Assembly (NCBI RefSeq): GCF_024655635.1
Contig: NZ_JANLGI010000002.1
Coordinates: 306,738-370,737, forward strand
Length of the DNA stretch: 64,000 nucleotides
From: Allobosea sp. 47.2.35
Lineage (GTDB): Bacteria; Pseudomonadota; Alphaproteobacteria; Rhizobiales; Beijerinckiaceae
Direction of reading: 5' to 3'
Below the pieces are notes generated by a model. The model was not told the DNA's origin. It made no database searches and worked only from the letters and a program-made list of their open reading frames with translations. Each line of letters starts with the position of its first letter. The stretch's first letter is position 1. The translations under genes were made by a program, and so were the position numbers. Below, piece by piece: positions 61,102 to 64,000 of this stretch.

Positions 61102-62718
61102 ATGCGAACCGGATCGATGCCGATCTTACACCGCCTGAAGCATGCGCTCATCATCCTCGTCGCGCTGGTCGCGGCCTCGGTCGCGTCCTTCGCGCAGACC
61201 GCCGATGAAGCTTTTAGGCGGCTGGCAGCGGACAGCTATTCCGACACCTCCCGCGCCATCGAGATCCTCGTTTCGACGGCTCATCCCAATGCGGCGCTGA
61301 TCGTCGAGGCCCTGAGCGACGGGCGCCTGCTTGCCGGCCCCGGCGGTGTCGCCGTGAAGACGGCTGCCGGAGGCTTCGTCGATGCGAAGACGGGCGCTGC
61401 GCTTACAGCCGCTCCCGCCGACGTGAAGCCCGTGCGCCTTAACAACGCCGTGCGTCGCGCGGTGCAGGCCGCGCTCGGCGGCCTCGGCCTGCTCAATCCC
61501 GATCCGGCGAAGCGCGCAGCTGCGGCCGAAGCGGTGTTCAAATCCCGCGATGCCGGCCTGCTGCCGATCGTCGAGGCGGCGATCGGCAAGGAGACCAATC
61601 CCCGCGCGCTTGCCGCTCTGCGTCAGGCCCAGGCCGCGATCCTGATCGCCAGGCCCGACACACAGCCGCTGGATCGGTTCGCGGCGATCGAAGTCCTGCG
61701 CGAGCGGGGCGATCAGGATGCGGTGGCGACTTTGCGCGCGCTGCCGGGCGATGCGACGCCCGCTCTCAAGGAAGCGCAGGCGAAGGCCATCACCGCCATC
61801 GAAGGCCGGCTGAAGCTCTGGGCCGCCGCGCAGAACTTCTGGTACGGGCTCTCGCTCGGCTCGGTCCTGCTGCTCGCCGCCATCGGGCTCGCGATCACCT
61901 TCGGCGTCATGGGCGTCATCAACATGGCCCATGGCGAGATGGTCATGCTCGGCGCCTACACGACCTTCGTGGTGCAGGAACTGATCCGCTCCAACGCCCC
62001 CTGGCTGTTCGACTGGTCGCTGGCGATCGCCTTGCCGGCGGCTTTCATCGTCGCCGGCGCGGTCGGAATCGCCATCGAGCGTGGCGTCATCCGCTTTCTC
62101 TACGGTCGCCCGCTGGAGACGCTGCTCGCGACCTGGGGCATCAGCCTGATCCTGCAGCAGGCGGTCCGCACCGCCTTCGGCCCGACCAATCGCGAGGTCG
62201 GCGCACCGTCCTTCATGTCGGGCGCCTTTGAACTCGGTGGTTTAGCGATCACCTATAACCGACTCTGGATCATCGTCTTTGCCGCGCTGGTCTTTGCCGC
62301 GCTGCTCGCCATCCTGAAGCTCACTCCGATGGGCCTGCAGATGCGTGCCGTCACCCAGAACCGGCGCATGGCCTCGGCCATGGGCATCCGCACCGGCCGC
62401 GTCGACGCGCTGACTTTCGGATTGGGCTCGGGTGTCGCGGGGCTCGCCGGCGTCGCGCTCTCGCAGATCGACAATGTCAGCCCCAATCTCGGCCAGAGCT
62501 ACATCATCGATAGCTTCATGGTCGTGGTCTTCGGCGGCGTCGGCAACCTCTGGGGTACGCTGGTCGGAGCCATGACACTCGGCGTCGCCAACAAGCTGCT
62601 CGAGCCCTATGCGGGCGCCGTACTCGGCAAGATCGCGCTGCTCGTCTGCATCATCCTCTTCATCCAGAAGCGCCCGCGCGGCCTGTTCGCGCTCAAGGGC
62701 CGGGCGGTGGAAGCATGA
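61102..62718 (+). CDS. urtB: Urea ABC transporter permease UrtB
   Basis: A 538-residue permease. UrtB differs from LivH by a long N-terminal exported domain, which is present here: a signal-like segment (ALIILVALVAASVASFAQ) and about 200 residues including DPAKRAAAAEAVFKSRDAGLLP. The membrane part then starts with LAITFGVMGVINMAHGEMVMLGAYTTFVVQ, and ends VVVFGGVGNLWGTLVGA. ATG 61102 is used; ATG 61117 is possible. Confidence 0.94.
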   Translation: MRTGSMPILHRLKHALIILVALVAASVASFAQTADEAFRRLAADSYSDTSRAIEILVSTAHPNAALIVEALSDGRLLAGPGGVAVKTAAGGFVDAKTGAALTAAPADVKPVRLNNAVRRAVQAALGGLGLLNPDPAKRAAAAEAVFKSRDAGLLPIVEAAIGKETNPRALAALRQAQAAILIARPDTQPLDRFAAIEVLRERGDQDAVATLRALPGDATPALKEAQAKAITAIEGRLKLWAAAQNFWYGLSLGSVLLLAAIGLAITFGVMGVINMAHGEMVMLGAYTTFVVQELIRSNAPWLFDWSLAIALPAAFIVAGAVGIAIERGVIRFLYGRPLETLLATWGISLILQQAVRTAFGPTNREVGAPSFMSGAFELGGLAITYNRLWIIVFAALVFAALLAILKLTPMGLQMRAVTQNRRMASAMGIRTGRVDALTFGLGSGVAGLAGVALSQIDNVSPNLGQSYIIDSFMVVVFGGVGNLWGTLVGAMTLGVANKLLEPYAGAVLGKIALLVCIILFIQKRPRGLFALKGRAVEA

Positions 62719-63854
62719 TCACGCGCTTCCTCCTCCAGAACATGGACCGACGCGGCGGTATCTTCCTTGCGATCCTGCTGGGCCTGGCCGTGCTGGTTCC
62801 GCTGTCGAACCTGCTGCTGCCGGCATCCTCGCCCTTCCATGTCCCGACCTCGACCATGTCGCTCTGGGGCAAGTACCTTTGCTACGCGCTGCTTGCGGTC
62901 TCGCTCGATCTGGTCTGGGGCTATTGCGGCATCCTGAGCCTCGGTCACGGCGCCTTCTTCGCGCTCGGCGGCTACGCCATGGGCCTCTACCTGATGCGCC
63001 AGATCGGCTCGCGCGGCGTCTATGGCAACCCGATCCTGCCGGATTTCATGGTCTTCCTGAACTGGCAGGAACTGCCCTGGTACTGGTGGGGCTTCTCCTC
63101 CTTCCCATTCGCCATGCTGATGGTGCTGGCGGTACCCGGCCTGCTCGCCTTCGTCTTCGGCTGGTTCGCCTTCCGCTCGCGTGTCACCGGCGTCTATCTC
63201 TCGATCATCACACAGGCGCTGACCTATGCGCTGCTGCTTGCCTTCTTCCGCAACGACATGGGCTTCGGCGGCAACAATGGCCTGACCGATTTCAAGGACA
63301 TCCTCGGCTTCAACATCCAGGCGCAAGCGACTCGTGCCGCGCTGTTTTCCATGACCTGTGTCATGCTGGCGGCCGGCTTCCTGATCGCGCGCGGCATCGT
63401 CGTCTCGAAGCTCGGCAAGGTGGTGATCGCGATCCGCGATGCCGAGTCCCGCACGCGTTTCCTTGGCTATCGGGTCGACCGCTTCAAGCTCTTCGTCTTC
63501 ACCATCTCGGCCTGCATGGCGGGGGTGGCCGGCGCGCTCTACGTTCCGCAGGTCGGCATCATCAACCCCAGCGAATTCGCTCCAGCCAACTCGATCGAGA
63601 CCGTGATCTGGGTCGCGGTCGGCGGGCGCGGCACGCTGGTCGGCGCGGCATTGGGCGCGGTCGTGGTCAACTGGGCCAAGACGCTGTTCACCTCCGGCTT
63701 CATGGCGCCGTACTGGCTCTTCGCGCTTGGTGGTCTCTTCGTCGTCGTCACGCTCTTCCTGCCCAAGGGCATTCTCGGCACGGCCGAGGCGCTCTGGGCG
63801 CGCCGCCGCAAGCCCGATGCAACGCCGGCCGCCGAGCCGGCACCGGCGGAGTAA
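62715..63854 (+). CDS. urtC: Urea ABC transporter permease UrtC
   Basis: A 379-residue LivM-type permease. The ATG overlaps the urtB stop (ATGA). Features: LLAVSLDLVWGYCGILSLGHGAFFALGGYAMGLYLMRQIG, the UrtC-specific insert NPILPDFMVFLNWQELPWYWWGF, FFRNDMGFGGNNGLTDF and WVAVGGRGTLVGAALGAV. About ten membrane segments. Confidence 0.95.
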   Translation: MITRFLLQNMDRRGGIFLAILLGLAVLVPLSNLLLPASSPFHVPTSTMSLWGKYLCYALLAVSLDLVWGYCGILSLGHGAFFALGGYAMGLYLMRQIGSRGVYGNPILPDFMVFLNWQELPWYWWGFSSFPFAMLMVLAVPGLLAFVFGWFAFRSRVTGVYLSIITQALTYALLLAFFRNDMGFGGNNGLTDFKDILGFNIQAQATRAALFSMTCVMLAAGFLIARGIVVSKLGKVVIAIRDAESRTRFLGYRVDRFKLFVFTISACMAGVAGALYVPQVGIINPSEFAPANSIETVIWVAVGGRGTLVGAALGAVVVNWAKTLFTSGFMAPYWLFALGGLFVVVTLFLPKGILGTAEALWARRRKPDATPAAEPAPAE

Positions 63855-63859
63855 CAGTG

Positions 63860-64000
63860 ATGAACGCTCCCGTGCCCGGCGCTCTGACCTCCTCGTTGCT
63901 CTATCTCGACGGCGTCAGCGTCTCCTTCGACGGCTTCAAGGCGATCCGTGGCCTGTCGCTGACCATCGAACCGGGAGAGATGCGCGCCATCATCGGCCCC
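63860..64000 (+). CDS. urtD: Urea ABC transporter ATPase UrtD (5' part only)
   Basis: The first 47 codons of the gene, cut by the window end. The readable protein contains LYLDGVSVSFDGFKAIRGLSLTIEPGEMRAIIGP, the normal start of UrtD, and stops just before Walker A. It begins five bases after the urtC stop. Position and sequence make the call firm; urtE and possibly urease genes should follow. Confidence 0.92.
   Translation, partial: MNAPVPGALTSSLLYLDGVSVSFDGFKAIRGLSLTIEPGEMRAIIGP

Overview
The window is high-GC DNA (roughly two thirds G+C) from a free-living, metabolically broad alphaproteobacterium. Tight ATGA/TGATG operons, several LIV-type and sugar ABC transporters, Tat-exported proteins, the urtABCD order and the phnWAY phosphonate order fit the Hyphomicrobiales. 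A Bosea-like soil organism is my best guess, from gene style only. I saw no rRNA, tRNA, CRISPR array or intact insertion sequence. Almost everything is accessory catabolism plus uptake, followed by one secretion locus.

Layout. (1) 0.4-2.8 kb: a LysR regulator and a Tat-exported amidohydrolase. (2) 2.9-14.9 kb: a leftward 12-gene operon with its own LysR. It holds a type I extradiol dioxygenase, a MetE-like methyltransferase, a LIV-type ABC transporter, galC/galB/galD-type lower-pathway enzymes, a TctC-type binding protein and a DUF1932 dehydrogenase: an aromatic-acid meta-cleavage system. (3) 15.0-22.8 kb: a sugar or sugar-acid system (Gfo/Idh/MocA dehydrogenase, epimerase, MalFG-type permeases, binding protein, alpha/beta hydrolase, GntR regulator) with a divergent enolase-superfamily dehydratase. 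(4) 22.8-30.4 kb: a DEDD exonuclease, a second LIV transporter with a cupin gene, and a convergent FAD monooxygenase. The transporter and the monooxygenase carry nearly identical 20-bp operators.

(5) 30.4-43.6 kb: a phosphonate island. phnW-phnA-phnY converts 2-aminoethylphosphonate to acetate and phosphate. It is followed by a dedicated ABC transporter, a phosphoesterase, a class III PLP enzyme resembling PbfA, and a 2-hydroxyacid dehydrogenase. Two paralogous LysR regulators bracket the island. (6) 43.6-49.2 kb: a leftward operon gabD - deoR-type regulator - FAD/GcvT demethylating oxidase - purU, with the logic of gamma-N-methylaminobutyrate (or dimethylglycine-like) catabolism. (7) 49.4-51.5 kb: a PfkB sugar kinase and two small divergent hypothetical genes.

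(8) 51.5-59.3 kb: the most unusual part. An IS1595-like zinc-ribbon/HTH protein without a catalytic domain is divergent from a long AT-rich leader. The leader precedes a (GQ)n- and Asn-rich 282-aa protein, a 667-aa protein with six copies of a 20-residue motif, a type I secretion ABC ATPase with a Gly/Pro-rich N-terminal extension, and a HlyD-type adaptor. I read this as a type I secretion locus for two related fibrous or adhesive proteins of unknown function. (9) 59.6-64.0 kb: the urea transporter operon urtABCD, with urtD cut by the window end, behind a good sigma-54 promoter.
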